The notes below the pieces were generated by a model that saw only the letters and a list, made by a program, of their open reading frames with translations, was not told where the DNA came from and made no database searches. The position numbers were made by a program, and so were the translations under genes. Below, in pieces: positions 44,251 through 53,457 of a DNA stretch of 64,000 nt. How positions within the stretch are numbered: the stretch's first letter is position 1; every line of letters starts with the position of its first letter. The stretch covers positions 744,001 to 808,000 of the forward strand of contig CANLVN010000002.1 in the NCBI GenBank assembly GCA_947494705.1, in the 5' to 3' direction. This stretch comes from an uncultured Erythrobacter sp. GTDB taxonomy: Bacteria; Pseudomonadota; Alphaproteobacteria; Sphingomonadales; Sphingomonadaceae.

Positions 44251-45141
44251 GTGACCACTTCGCGCAAAGGCATCATCCTGGCCGGGGGTTCAGGCACACG
44301 GCTCTATCCGCTAACACGCGGTGTTTCCAAGCAATTGATGCCGATTTTCGACAAGCCGATGATCTACTATCCGCTCAGCACGCTGATGCTTGCGGGGGTC
44401 AGGGACATCCTTGTCATCACCACACCCGCAGACGCGGAGCAATTCCAGCGCGTGCTTGGCGACGGTAGCGATTTCGGGGTCAATCTGAGCTACGCCCAAC
44501 AGCAGCGTCCAGAGGGGCTGGCGCAGGCTTTTCACATCGGTGCCGATTTCGTTCGCGGCGGCCCCTCGGCGCTGATCCTGGGCGACAACATCTTCTACGG
44601 CCATGGCCTTCCAAATCTGCTGAAGAGTGCCGACGCGCGCGATAAAGGCGCAAGCGTATTCGCCTATCGCGTCACAAACCCGCAAGCGTTCGGCGTGGTC
44701 GAATTCGACGAAAATGGAACCGCGGTTTCCATCGAAGAAAAGCCTGACGAGCCGAAGTCGAATTACGCGGTGACCGGCCTGTATTTCTACGACGATACCG
44801 TGGTCGACCGGGCTCGCGACCTCAAGCCATCGACACGCGGCGAGTTGGAAATCACCGATCTCAATCGCCTTTACCTCAATGAGGGCGCATTGTCGGTGGA
44901 GATCATGGGGCGCGGTTTCGCGTGGCTCGACACCGGCACACATTCTTCTTTGCTGGACGCAGCCACCTATGTGCGGATTACCGAGGAGCGCCAGGGCCTC
45001 AAGATCGCCTGTCCGGAAGAAATCGCCTGGCGACAGGGCTTCATCGACGATGACGATCTGACGCGGATTGCTGAGCCGCTTCGCAAGTCTGGCTATGGCG
45101 AGTATCTGCTTGGCCTGCTGGAAAACCCGGTGATTTCGTGA
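44251..45141 (+). CDS. rmlA: Glucose-1-phosphate thymidylyltransferase RmlA
   Basis: A 296-residue sugar nucleotidyltransferase. The N-terminal nucleotide-binding motif is [16 protein letters not shown], followed by [23 protein letters not shown], the Mg site LGDNIFYG and WLDTGTH. It makes dTDP-glucose from dTTP and glucose 1-phosphate, the first step to dTDP-L-rhamnose. GTG start. It is first of four overlapping genes in the order rmlA-rmlC-rmlD-rmlB. Confidence 0.97.
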   Translation: MTTSRKGIILAGGSGTRLYPLTRGVSKQLMPIFDKPMIYYPLSTLMLAGVRDILVITTPADAEQFQRVLGDGSDFGVNLSYAQQQRPEGLAQAFHIGADFVRGGPSALILGDNIFYGHGLPNLLKSADARDKGASVFAYRVTNPQAFGVVEFDENGTAVSIEEKPDEPKSNYAVTGLYFYDDTVVDRARDLKPSTRGELEITDLNRLYLNEGALSVEIMGRGFAWLDTGTHSSLLDAATYVRITEERQGLKIACPEEIAWRQGFIDDDDLTRIAEPLRKSGYGEYLLGLLENPVIS

Positions 45142-45683
45142 ACCTTGTCGAAACCGCCATTCCCGGACCCCTCATCATAGAGCCGCGAGTGTTCGGGGAC
45201 GAGCGCGGCTTCTTCATGGAGACATGGAACCAGGCGGCCTTTGCTCAAGCCGGTCTCGACATGAACTGGGTGCAGGACAACCATTCCCATTCGCAAGAAG
45301 GCGTCCTGCGCGGGCTCCATTTCCAGAATCCGGGCCCCCAGGGCAAACTGGTTCGCGTTGCGCGCGGTGCGGTGTTCGACGTGGCGGTCGATCTGCGCCG
45401 TACGTCGGAGCATTTCGGGAAGTGGGTGGGTGTCGAACTGTCTGCCGAAAACCACCGCATGTTCTGGGTGCCCGAAGGCTTTGCCCATGGTTTTCTGACT
45501 CTCGAAGACGACACAGACTTCCTTTACAAATGCACCGCTCCCTATGCGCCCGATGCCGAGCATACGCTCGCTTGGGACGATCCGTCGGTGGGAATAGATT
45601 GGCCGCTGGAAACAATCGAGCCGATCATTTCCGAGAAGGACGCTGACGGCCAAGCGCTCGGCGAGGTGATGGCATTCGCATGA
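45138..45683 (+). CDS. rmlC: dTDP-4-dehydrorhamnose 3,5-epimerase RmlC
   Basis: A 181-residue cupin. The sequence carries [34 protein letters not shown] with the catalytic His, and the Tyr-bearing [23 protein letters not shown], all typical of RmlC. It epimerises dTDP-4-keto-6-deoxyglucose at C3 and C5. GTG 45138 overlaps the rmlA stop; its stop overlaps the rmlD start. Confidence 0.96.
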   Translation: MNLVETAIPGPLIIEPRVFGDERGFFMETWNQAAFAQAGLDMNWVQDNHSHSQEGVLRGLHFQNPGPQGKLVRVARGAVFDVAVDLRRTSEHFGKWVGVELSAENHRMFWVPEGFAHGFLTLEDDTDFLYKCTAPYAPDAEHTLAWDDPSVGIDWPLETIEPIISEKDADGQALGEVMAFA

Positions 45684-46537
45684 AGGTTCTGATTACCGGC
45701 AGCGGCGGCCAGCTTGGCGGAGCCTTGCAGCGGACAGCTCCGACAGATGCGGACATCACTGCCATCGATGTCGAGGATGTAGACCTCACCGACCACGCGA
45801 TGCTTCGCGCCCGGCTGGCGGTCGAGGCGCCTGACATCATCCTCAACGCGGCCGCCTATACCGCGGTCGACAAGGCGGAGAGCGATGAGGAACTGGCGCG
45901 GGCGATCAATGCCGATGCCGTCGGTGTCATGGCGGAGGCCATGGCACAAACTGGTGGCAAGCTCGTTCACATATCGACCGATTTCGTGTTCGATGGCCAA
46001 TCGTCCCGAGCGTATCGCCCTGATGACCAACGTGCGCCCATTTCCGCCTATGGCCGGACCAAGGCTGCGGGCGAGGACCATCTTGGCGACATGGACCTGC
46101 TGTTGCGCACGGCGTGGGTCTACGAAGCGGGCGGGGCGAATTTCGTCCGTACGATGATCAGGCTTATGAACGAGCGCGACGAGCTTGGTATCGTCGCGGA
46201 TCAGATCGGCGCTCCGACCTGGGCGACGCAACTGGCTCGTACGATCTGGAGCCTTGTAGAGAAAGAGGCCGTGGGCACGTTTCATTACAGCGATGCAGGC
46301 GTTGCCAGCTGGTACGATTTCGCCGTGGCGATTGCCGAGGAGGCACACGAGCTTGGCCTTGTGGCGGCGATACCCGCAATCAAGCCTATCGCCACTGCCG
46401 ACTACCCGACCCCGGCAGCCCGCCCTGCGTTCTCTCTGCTAGATTGCAGCAAGACGCATGAGACGCTGGGCGTTTCGCCGGTTCATTGGCGCACCAACTT
46501 GCGCGCTATGCTCGAAGAGGAAAAAGGTCTTGGCTAA
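45680..46537 (+). CDS. rmlD: dTDP-4-dehydrorhamnose reductase RmlD
   Basis: A 285-residue short-chain reductase. It has the Rossmann ITGSGGQLGGALQ (GxxGxxG), the substrate region NAAAYTAVDKAESD and the catalytic SxxxYxxxK-type YGRTKAAGEDHLGD. It completes dTDP-L-rhamnose synthesis using NADPH. Joined by ATGA to rmlC. Confidence 0.96.
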   Translation: MKVLITGSGGQLGGALQRTAPTDADITAIDVEDVDLTDHAMLRARLAVEAPDIILNAAAYTAVDKAESDEELARAINADAVGVMAEAMAQTGGKLVHISTDFVFDGQSSRAYRPDDQRAPISAYGRTKAAGEDHLGDMDLLLRTAWVYEAGGANFVRTMIRLMNERDELGIVADQIGAPTWATQLARTIWSLVEKEAVGTFHYSDAGVASWYDFAVAIAEEAHELGLVAAIPAIKPIATADYPTPAARPAFSLLDCSKTHETLGVSPVHWRTNLRAMLEEEKGLG

Positions 46538-47585
46538 CCTGCTCGTCACCGGAGGCGCTGGCTTCATAGGCGGCAATTTCGTCCATTACTGGAACGCGCA
46601 CCACCCTGATGACGCCGTAATCGTGCTCGATGCGCTGACCTATGCCGGCAATCGCTCGACCATCGCAGGCGCTCCGAATGCCGAGCTGGCCGTTGGCGAC
46701 ATTCGCGATCAGGAACTGGTCGAGCGACTGCTTCGCGACCGCGATATCGCCGCAATTGTCCACTTCGCGGCGGAGAGCCATGTCGATCGCTCGATCACCG
46801 GCCCGGATGCGTTCATCGACACCAATATCCTGGGCACCAATTCGCTGCTCAAGGCCGCGCGCAGCGTCTGGCTGGAGGGCGATGGAAAGCCGCACCGTTT
46901 TCACCATATCTCGACCGATGAGGTGTTTGGATCGCTCGGAGCGGATGATCCCGCTTTCAGCGAGACGACGCCCTACGCGCCCAATTCGCCTTACTCCGCG
47001 TCGAAAGCGGCCTCCGATCACCTCGTGCGCGCTTATCATCACACCTATGGTCTCGAGGTGACGACCAGCAATTGCTCGAACAATTACGGTCCCTATCAAT
47101 ATCCGGAAAAGCTCATCCCGCTGTTTTTGCTCAATGCGCTCTCAGGCAAGCCGCTCCCTATCTATGGTGACGGGATGAATGTGCGCGACTGGCTGCATGT
47201 CGAGGACCATTGCCGCGGGATCGAAGCGTGTATCGAGCGCGGCGTTCCGGGCGAGACCTACAACATCGGCGGCGGAGCGGAATTGCCGAACATGGCAGTG
47301 ATCGACACGATCTGTGCCGAGGTTGACCGCGCTTTCCAAGAGGTGGACGGCCTAGCGGAGCGCTTTCCTAATGCACCCGCCGCGCGTGGAGAGAGATCGG
47401 AGTGTCTCAAGACCTTCGTAACCGACCGAGCAGGCCATGATCGCCGGTACGCTATCGACGAAACCAAGGCGCGTTCCGAGCTCGGCTACACCGCTAATCA
47501 CAGCTTTGAAGAAGGCCTGCGTACAACCCTGCGCTGGTATCTCGACAACGAGGATTGGTGGCTTCCTCTCAAGGCGAAGCCTTGA
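46530..47585 (+). CDS. rmlB: dTDP-glucose 4,6-dehydratase RmlB
   Basis: A 351-residue extended short-chain dehydratase. It has NLLVTGGAGFIGGNFVHYW, the ISTDEVFGSLG segment with the catalytic Asp-Glu pair, YSASKAASDHLVRAYHHTYG (YxxxK) and NCSNNYGPYQYPEKLIPL. TTG 46530, eight bases inside rmlD, fits the family length and N terminus; the frame upstream merely overlaps rmlD. It acts before RmlC and RmlD although it is last in the operon. Confidence 0.96.
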   Translation: MANLLVTGGAGFIGGNFVHYWNAHHPDDAVIVLDALTYAGNRSTIAGAPNAELAVGDIRDQELVERLLRDRDIAAIVHFAAESHVDRSITGPDAFIDTNILGTNSLLKAARSVWLEGDGKPHRFHHISTDEVFGSLGADDPAFSETTPYAPNSPYSASKAASDHLVRAYHHTYGLEVTTSNCSNNYGPYQYPEKLIPLFLLNALSGKPLPIYGDGMNVRDWLHVEDHCRGIEACIERGVPGETYNIGGGAELPNMAVIDTICAEVDRAFQEVDGLAERFPNAPAARGERSECLKTFVTDRAGHDRRYAIDETKARSELGYTANHSFEEGLRTTLRWYLDNEDWWLPLKAKP

Positions 47586-47636
47586 CAATCATCGAGGGAG
47601 GCGTGAACGACGCTGCGCCGCAGCAAAGGATACGTA

Positions 47637-47879
47637 ATGGCCCGTAGCGAGATCGAGACCAAGGTTGTCGATATCATGGAGGACGTCTTCGATGAAGACG
47701 ATCTCGAATACTCTGATTCCATGACAGCTGCCGATATTGAGGAATGGGATAGCCTCTCGAACATTCGATTTGTCGTCGCAATCGAGAAAGCTTTCGGCGT
47801 GCGCTTTTCAAACAGCGAGATCGCAGACCTTGAGAATGTGGGCCAGATGGTCGACCTGATCGGGTCGAAGATCGACTGA
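47637..47879 (+). CDS. Acyl carrier protein (discrete, for FkbH-type loading)
   Basis: An 80-residue acidic four-helix carrier protein. The phosphopantetheine site is EWDSLSNIRFVVAIEKAFG, with Ser about residue 39. It differs from fatty-acid ACP in the DSLSN motif, which is common to carriers paired with FkbH proteins. It lies 43 bases before the FkbH-like gene and probably carries a glyceryl unit for polysaccharide decoration (inference). Confidence 0.92.
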   Translation: MARSEIETKVVDIMEDVFDEDDLEYSDSMTAADIEEWDSLSNIRFVVAIEKAFGVRFSNSEIADLENVGQMVDLIGSKID

Positions 47880-47922
47880 CATTCATTTTGGCGTACGCAG
47901 AGTATCACGGGAAAATTGACGC

Positions 47923-49845
47923 ATGAGTCCCTCGTCACGGGATCCGTATGCATTGCGATGGTTGCTTGAGCCGCCAGCAGATCTGCGCGCGCAATTGAAG
48001 GCGTTGCGCAAGGATTTCGAGAGCAATCCACATGTCATTCGCAGGTTGGCTGGGTATTCGCTCGACGTAAGCCAGCTAAACCAGCTCGGTAAGACGATTG
48101 CAGCGCGCCGCGACGATCTGGCTAAGGCCGGATTGCGGCCCTTCCGCGTCGCAATCGCCGCGACGCATACGGCAGATTTCCTGATTACGGCGCTTCCGGG
48201 CACCGGATTACGACATGGCTTGCTGATAGACGCTTTTCAGGCCGATTATGGTCAGACTGCGCAAGCGGTGCTCGACCCGGCCTCGACGCTTTTCGAGTTC
48301 GAGCCTGACCTTGTTTATCTTGCATTTGATCCACACGCGCTGGGTCTTGGTAGCCCCCGACTCGATGAAGGCGGCGGTGAGGAGGCAGTCCAGTCCGCGA
48401 TCGACTATGTCACTTCGTTGCGCGATGCGATCCATACCAACAGCTCGGCTGGCGTGGTTTTGCACAGTTTGCCAATGGAGCCTGCTGCGCTGTTCGGGAA
48501 TTTCGATGCCAGCCAGCCGGGCTCGGTGCGCTGGATGATTGCGACCTTCAATGCCCGCCTCGCGCAAAATCTGAAACCGGGCGACGTATTTCTCGATCTT
48601 GCGGCCTTGGCAGAGATGGTTGGATTATCTGCATGGCATGATGCGGGCCGCTGGCACGAAGGCAAGGTCCCTTTCGCACTGGACGCTGTTCCTCTCGTCG
48701 CTGATCACCTGTGCCGCCTGTTCTCAGCGTTCCGCGGTCTTTCTCGCAAATGCCTTGTGCTGGATCTCGACAACACGCTCTGGGGTGGTGTTATCGGCGA
48801 CGATGGCGTCGAAGGCATAGCACTTGGCCAAGGCAGCGGAACGGGCGAGGCTTTTGCCGGTATCCAGTCCTATGCAAAGCAACTGCGCAGCCGCGGTATC
48901 ATCCTTGCCGTGTGCTCAAAGAATGAGGAAACGAACGCTCGTATTCCATTCCAGAGCCACGACGAAATGGTGCTGAAGGAAAGCGACGTTGCTGTCTTCG
49001 TTGCCAACTGGACCGACAAGGCAAGCAATCTCGAATATGTTGCCAAAGCGCTCAATATCGGCACCGATTCGCTTGTGTTCCTCGATGATAATCCAGCGGA
49101 GCGTGAAAGGGTGCGGCAGGAATTGCCCGAAGTCGCGGTCCCGGAGGTGGGCACCGACCCAGCAGAGTATGTCGGCATCCTGTCCGAGGCTGGATACTTC
49201 GAAGCGATCGGCTTCGGCGCGGAGGATCGCAATCGCGCCGAAATGTATCAGGCCAATGCAGAGCGCGTGTCGGCGATGCAAAAGATCGGCAACATGGACG
49301 AATATCTGCGCTCGCTAGAAATGGTTTGCTCGATGCGTCCTTTCAACTCGCTTGGCCGCACCCGCACCGCCCAGCTCATCAACAAATCAAACCAGTTCAA
49401 CCTCACAACCCGCCGCTACTCCGAGGCGCAGGTGGAGAGCTTTGAGACGAACCCTGCGAAGTTCACTCTTCAGGTGAGGCTGGTCGACCGGTTCGGCGAC
49501 AATGGTATGATCTCGGTGCTGATCTTTGATCGTAGTGCCGATGAGTGGGTGTGCGACACCTGGTTGATGAGCTGCCGTGTCTTGGGGCGGCGGGTCGAAG
49601 AAGCCGTGCTTGCCCACGTGGTCGATGCTGCGAAAGCCGACGGGGCCAAACGGCTTATCGGTGAATGGTTGCCTTCCCCGAAGAATGGGCTTGTCGAGAA
49701 GCACTTCGAAAGGCTTGGCTTCAACTTTGTTGCTGACCTGCCAGAGGGGGGTACGCGCTGGGCTCTTGACCTTGAGGCTTACGAAAAACCAGCCCTGCCT
49801 ATGGTGGTCGAAACGACCGGAGCGGTTGCAGGTTCAGAGGCATGA
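47923..49845 (+). CDS. FkbH-like HAD-IIIC protein, long form
   Basis: A 640-residue protein. The N-terminal 270 residues form an SGNH-like extension; then comes a HAD domain with VLDLDNTLWGGVIGDDG (nucleophile Asp281), SKNEE and FLDDNPAERERVR, and a C-terminal GNAT-like domain (RTRTAQLINKSNQFNLTTRRYSE region). FkbH takes a glyceryl unit from 1,3-bisphosphoglycerate and loads it on an acyl carrier protein. The carrier is encoded directly upstream. No FkbI/FkbK-type dehydrogenases are present, so the product is more likely to stay a glyceryl thioester than become methoxymalonyl. Confidence 0.9.
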   Translation: MSPSSRDPYALRWLLEPPADLRAQLKALRKDFESNPHVIRRLAGYSLDVSQLNQLGKTIAARRDDLAKAGLRPFRVAIAATHTADFLITALPGTGLRHGLLIDAFQADYGQTAQAVLDPASTLFEFEPDLVYLAFDPHALGLGSPRLDEGGGEEAVQSAIDYVTSLRDAIHTNSSAGVVLHSLPMEPAALFGNFDASQPGSVRWMIATFNARLAQNLKPGDVFLDLAALAEMVGLSAWHDAGRWHEGKVPFALDAVPLVADHLCRLFSAFRGLSRKCLVLDLDNTLWGGVIGDDGVEGIALGQGSGTGEAFAGIQSYAKQLRSRGIILAVCSKNEETNARIPFQSHDEMVLKESDVAVFVANWTDKASNLEYVAKALNIGTDSLVFLDDNPAERERVRQELPEVAVPEVGTDPAEYVGILSEAGYFEAIGFGAEDRNRAEMYQANAERVSAMQKIGNMDEYLRSLEMVCSMRPFNSLGRTRTAQLINKSNQFNLTTRRYSEAQVESFETNPAKFTLQVRLVDRFGDNGMISVLIFDRSADEWVCDTWLMSCRVLGRRVEEAVLAHVVDAAKADGAKRLIGEWLPSPKNGLVEKHFERLGFNFVADLPEGGTRWALDLEAYEKPALPMVVETTGAVAGSEA

Positions 49846-49861
49846 AAGTGGGGTTACAGTG

Positions 49862-50794
49862 ATGGCGACGCTCGAAAACCTGTTGGCCGGACGGCCCCAT
49901 TTGGAACGGCTTACGCGGCTTGTTACAACCGCTTGGCCTGAGCACGCGGACTATCTCTCAAAGAGCTTTGCCGTGCGCACACCCACGCTGCTCGATACCA
50001 GCGATGATATGGCTGAAGTCGTGCTGAGGTTGGCAGGCGATAATGCTGAACAGGCCGCGCAGGATTACCGGTGGCTTTGCCATGTCATTCGCGAAGAGGA
50101 GTTGAATTTCGCCCGTACCGACAGCTACCGCTACTCAACTTTCGCTGAGACCAACGCGCATGTCTATTCGGACGATGTCTTCATGCAGCGATACATGCAT
50201 GGACTACTGCTAAGCCATGTCCTTTGGTACATGCACGCCTCAAGCTTGCACTTCTTTCTCGGTCGTCTCGCCGCGAGGGTAAAGTCGGAAGGCAAGATGA
50301 TGGAAGTGGGCTCGGGCCATGGTCTTCTGATTTACCTCGCGTTGACACGTCTGGGCATGAAAGAGGCCGTCGCCTGGGACATAAGCCCGATCTCGCTGGC
50401 ACAGACGAAGGCAGCACTCGGACAACTCGGAATGGACGATCGCGCCCGTTACGCGATTCAGGATATGCACGAGGTCGATGCGGGCAGTGAGCAGTTCGAC
50501 CTGATCATTCTGTCTCACCTGCTCGAACACCTCGAGCAGCCTGTCGATGCCTTGCAGAAAATTCGCCACACGGTTGCGAAGAGTGGGTATCTGTTCGTCA
50601 ACGTACCGCTGAACGCTCCTATGCCGGATCATATCCAGCTGCTGTCGGACCCCAACGACGCGATAAGGATGATCGAGGATGGCGGATTCAGGGTTCTTGA
50701 AATCGCCTCTCACACGACGCAAGCGGCAAGCCTACCGCGCGCCCTCAAGCGCAAGATTGCGGTGACCTGCTCGATCATCGCCGAGCCGCGATAG
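49862..50794 (+). CDS. SAM-dependent methyltransferase
   Basis: A 310-residue protein. A helical N-terminal domain of about 130 residues is followed by a class I Rossmann methyltransferase with MEVGSGHGLLIYLAL (motif I), VAWDISPISLAQTK and FDLIILSHLLEHLEQP. ATG 49862 is 16 bases after the FkbH stop. Placed between FkbH and MBOAT, it may O-methylate the glyceryl group, either on the carrier or after transfer. N-terminal domains of this type suggest a protein- or carrier-bound substrate. Methylation of a sugar is the alternative. Confidence 0.85.
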   Translation: MATLENLLAGRPHLERLTRLVTTAWPEHADYLSKSFAVRTPTLLDTSDDMAEVVLRLAGDNAEQAAQDYRWLCHVIREEELNFARTDSYRYSTFAETNAHVYSDDVFMQRYMHGLLLSHVLWYMHASSLHFFLGRLAARVKSEGKMMEVGSGHGLLIYLALTRLGMKEAVAWDISPISLAQTKAALGQLGMDDRARYAIQDMHEVDAGSEQFDLIILSHLLEHLEQPVDALQKIRHTVAKSGYLFVNVPLNAPMPDHIQLLSDPNDAIRMIEDGGFRVLEIASHTTQAASLPRALKRKIAVTCSIIAEPR

Positions 50795-50811
50795 AGAGCC
50801 GCTGACGGGCC

Positions 50812-52371
50812 ATGCTCTTCAACTCGATCAGCTTCATATTTGCCTTCCTGCCGATTGTTGTAGCGGGATATTATCTGCTGTCGCTGAGCCCGCTGGCGTT
50901 CCTGCGGCGACCGTTTCTGATCCTTGCCACGCTTGGGTTTTACGGGCTGGCCGGCGCACAATTCCTGCCGCTGCTGCTTGCATCGGTGGTGCTGAATTTT
51001 ATCGCAGGGCAAGTGATCGGGCGATTGGGAGCGCGCGCCGGAGCAAAGGCCGGAGTGATCGCTCTGGCGGTGATTACTAACCTCTTGGTGCTGGGATATT
51101 TCAAATATTTCAACTTCTTGCTGACTGCGATCAATGACGCTTTCGGAGCGGGTTTTGCGCTCGAGTCTATACTCCTACCGCTCGGCATATCGTTCTTCAC
51201 CTTCCAGCAGATCGGCTATCTGGTCGATGTCAGCCGCGGCAAGATCAAGCCCGCAGGCGCGCTCGACTACGGCAGCTTCGTGCTGTTCTTCCCGCAATTG
51301 CTGGCCGGTCCGATCGTTCAATATGCCGAGGTCATCGACCAGCATCGCCGCAAGCCGCGATGGGGCGAGGTAGGGCGCAACATCCTCATCGGCCTCGCGA
51401 TCTTCGCCATCGGCCTGTTCAAGAAAACCGTCATTGCCGACACGCTCGCGCTCTATGCATCTCCGATTTTCGTCGGGGTGGGCGAGGGCAATGCCATAGG
51501 CATGGTGGACGCATGGATCGCTGCCTTCGCGTACACCGCGCAGGTCTATTTCGATTTTTCAGGCTATTCCGACATGGCAATTGGCACTGCGCGGATGCTC
51601 GGCATTGTGCTGCCGCTCAACTTCCTGTCGCCACTGCGATCGAAGAGCGTCGTCGAGATCTGGCGGCGCTGGCATGCAACGCTGGGGCGCTGGGTGCAGC
51701 TCTATATCTTCCAGCCGATCGCGGTCCCTTGTGCGCGGTTCGCAGCGATGAGGGGGCTCGGCAAATGGGGCACCGTTTGCGTCGCGGTGGTTGTGCCAAC
51801 GATGGTCTCGATGCTGGTGATCGGCGTGTGGCACGGGGCGGGATGGACATTCGTGATCTTTGGCCTGATGCAGGGCATCTACATGTCCGTGAACGAGGCG
51901 TGGGCCGCCTATCGCAAGCCTGTCCGCAAGGCGCGCAAGAAAGCCGGACAGAGCGCACCGGCATGGCACAGTCCGGTAGCGCGTGCGGCTACTCTATTAG
52001 CCTTCGTGGCGGCAATTATACCCTTCGGCGCGCGCAACGGGATCGAGATGCTCTCGATTTTAGCAGCCGCACTGGGCGGGACAGAATTCCTTGTGGTCCA
52101 GCCGGACTGGCCACTAGGCCTCACAGCCGCCGCCCTATTCACGCTAGCCGCCTATGCGATCATCTATTTGCTGCCCAATTCGCATGAGATCATGGGCCGG
52201 TTCGAGCCGGTGATCGATTGGCGGGCCGACTGGGCGAAGCGCGCTGTAAGCCCGGTGCAGATCCTTTGGCGGATGTCGCTTGGCTGGGCGCTGCTGACTG
52301 CGCTCACGCTGTTTCTCGGAGTGGCGTTCATCATGCGCGGCACGACCGAATTCATCTACTTCAATTTCTGA
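50812..52371 (+). CDS. MBOAT-family membrane O-acyltransferase (AlgI/DltB-like)
   Basis: A 519-residue polytopic protein with about 11 hydrophobic segments. Family marks are LGYFKYFNFLL, LPLGISFFTFQQIGYLVDV, YFDFSGYSDMAIGTARMLGI, WRRWHATLGRWVQLYIF and the catalytic His in GVWHGAGWTFVIFGLMQG; the C terminus EFIYFNF is typical. AlgI and DltB move acyl or alanyl groups across the membrane onto exported polymers. It lies 18 bases after the methyltransferase gene and 16 before an SGNH gene. Confidence 0.93.
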   Translation: MLFNSISFIFAFLPIVVAGYYLLSLSPLAFLRRPFLILATLGFYGLAGAQFLPLLLASVVLNFIAGQVIGRLGARAGAKAGVIALAVITNLLVLGYFKYFNFLLTAINDAFGAGFALESILLPLGISFFTFQQIGYLVDVSRGKIKPAGALDYGSFVLFFPQLLAGPIVQYAEVIDQHRRKPRWGEVGRNILIGLAIFAIGLFKKTVIADTLALYASPIFVGVGEGNAIGMVDAWIAAFAYTAQVYFDFSGYSDMAIGTARMLGIVLPLNFLSPLRSKSVVEIWRRWHATLGRWVQLYIFQPIAVPCARFAAMRGLGKWGTVCVAVVVPTMVSMLVIGVWHGAGWTFVIFGLMQGIYMSVNEAWAAYRKPVRKARKKAGQSAPAWHSPVARAATLLAFVAAIIPFGARNGIEMLSILAAALGGTEFLVVQPDWPLGLTAAALFTLAAYAIIYLLPNSHEIMGRFEPVIDWRADWAKRAVSPVQILWRMSLGWALLTALTLFLGVAFIMRGTTEFIYFNF

Positions 52372-52386
52372 TAGAGGGGAGAGCGT

Positions 52387-53457
52387 ATGGAGCCGACAGA
52401 CACGCACACCCCGAAAGAGCGCCCTTGGCTTTTGCTGGCTGCGGTGCTGACGGGTTTTTTCGCGCTCGGCGGTCTCACCTTGCTGCTGCCGCATGACCCA
52501 TACGCCCGCTATCAGCAGCTCGAGGGGACGCTGCACTTCCGCTCGGTTTGGTCCTATGAACGCGTGGCATTTGACAAAACGCCGATCGATATCGCCATTA
52601 TCGGCAATTCACGTCTGCAATCGGCTATCGCTGCGCCGGTGGTGGAAGAAGAGTTGAGCAAGCAGCTTGGCCGCGAGGTTCGCGTTGCCAATCTCAGCCT
52701 GCCGCAAGAAGGCCGCAACGCGCATTACGCAATGGCGCGCCAGCTGTTCGAACATCATCCCGAAGTCGAACTTGTGATCCTCTCGGCAATCGAAGCGATG
52801 CCGCGCGACGGACATCCTGCCTTCCGCAATATTGCCGATCCGGGCGATGTGATCGGAGCGCCCGCGCTGATCAACCGCGTCTATGGCGAGGACCTTGCCT
52901 TCGTCCCGTTCCGGCAGATGTCGCTGGCGGTGCAATCCTGGTTCCCGGAGCTGTTCGGCATCCGCAGCTTCGACGAGGCTAACTATTGGGGTAGCGATTA
53001 CGACACTACGCTCAGCTACGAATCCCCGACCGGCGGCTCGATCGACAAGGACAGCATCTATCCCGCCGAATTGCTGCGCCCCTATGCCGAAGAACGGATC
53101 CGCTCGATCACGCCGCCGGTGCTTCCGGCCGGCTATGCCGATCAGGAATTTGCGATCGAGCGTTATTACACGCGGGCTATTGCTGGGCTGGCGCATGACA
53201 ATGGAGCACAGGTCGCATTTCTCTATATGCCCGTGTTCGAACACCCCGTCCCGCTGCGCGAGGGCGAGTTCTATCGCAATCTCGGCCGCGTGCTGACGGC
53301 GGATTGCATCGCCGCAGATGCAAGCAAATACTCGGACTATGGCCACCTCAACACGCCCGGCGCGCATAAGGTCAGCCGTATGCTCGGCGATACGCTGGCG
53401 CGGATCGGTTGGGACGGCGCGCATGCCGGTGAAGACGAGGTGAGCCTGTGTCCTTGA
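52387..53457 (+). CDS. SGNH-hydrolase-like partner of the MBOAT (AlgJ/AlgX/DltD-like)
   Basis: A 356-residue protein with one N-terminal transmembrane anchor (PWLLLAAVLTGFFALGGLTLLL, about residues 13-34) and a periplasmic SGNH-like domain: IIGNSRLQSA carries the nucleophile Ser (block I), and DYGHLNTPGAHKVSRML near the C terminus carries the Asp-His pair. Proteins of this type finish O-acyl transfer begun by an MBOAT, as in alginate acetylation and lipoteichoic-acid alanylation. The final GTG overlap ties it to the acyltransferase-3 gene. Confidence 0.88.
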   Translation: MEPTDTHTPKERPWLLLAAVLTGFFALGGLTLLLPHDPYARYQQLEGTLHFRSVWSYERVAFDKTPIDIAIIGNSRLQSAIAAPVVEEELSKQLGREVRVANLSLPQEGRNAHYAMARQLFEHHPEVELVILSAIEAMPRDGHPAFRNIADPGDVIGAPALINRVYGEDLAFVPFRQMSLAVQSWFPELFGIRSFDEANYWGSDYDTTLSYESPTGGSIDKDSIYPAELLRPYAEERIRSITPPVLPAGYADQEFAIERYYTRAIAGLAHDNGAQVAFLYMPVFEHPVPLREGEFYRNLGRVLTADCIAADASKYSDYGHLNTPGAHKVSRMLGDTLARIGWDGAHAGEDEVSLCP

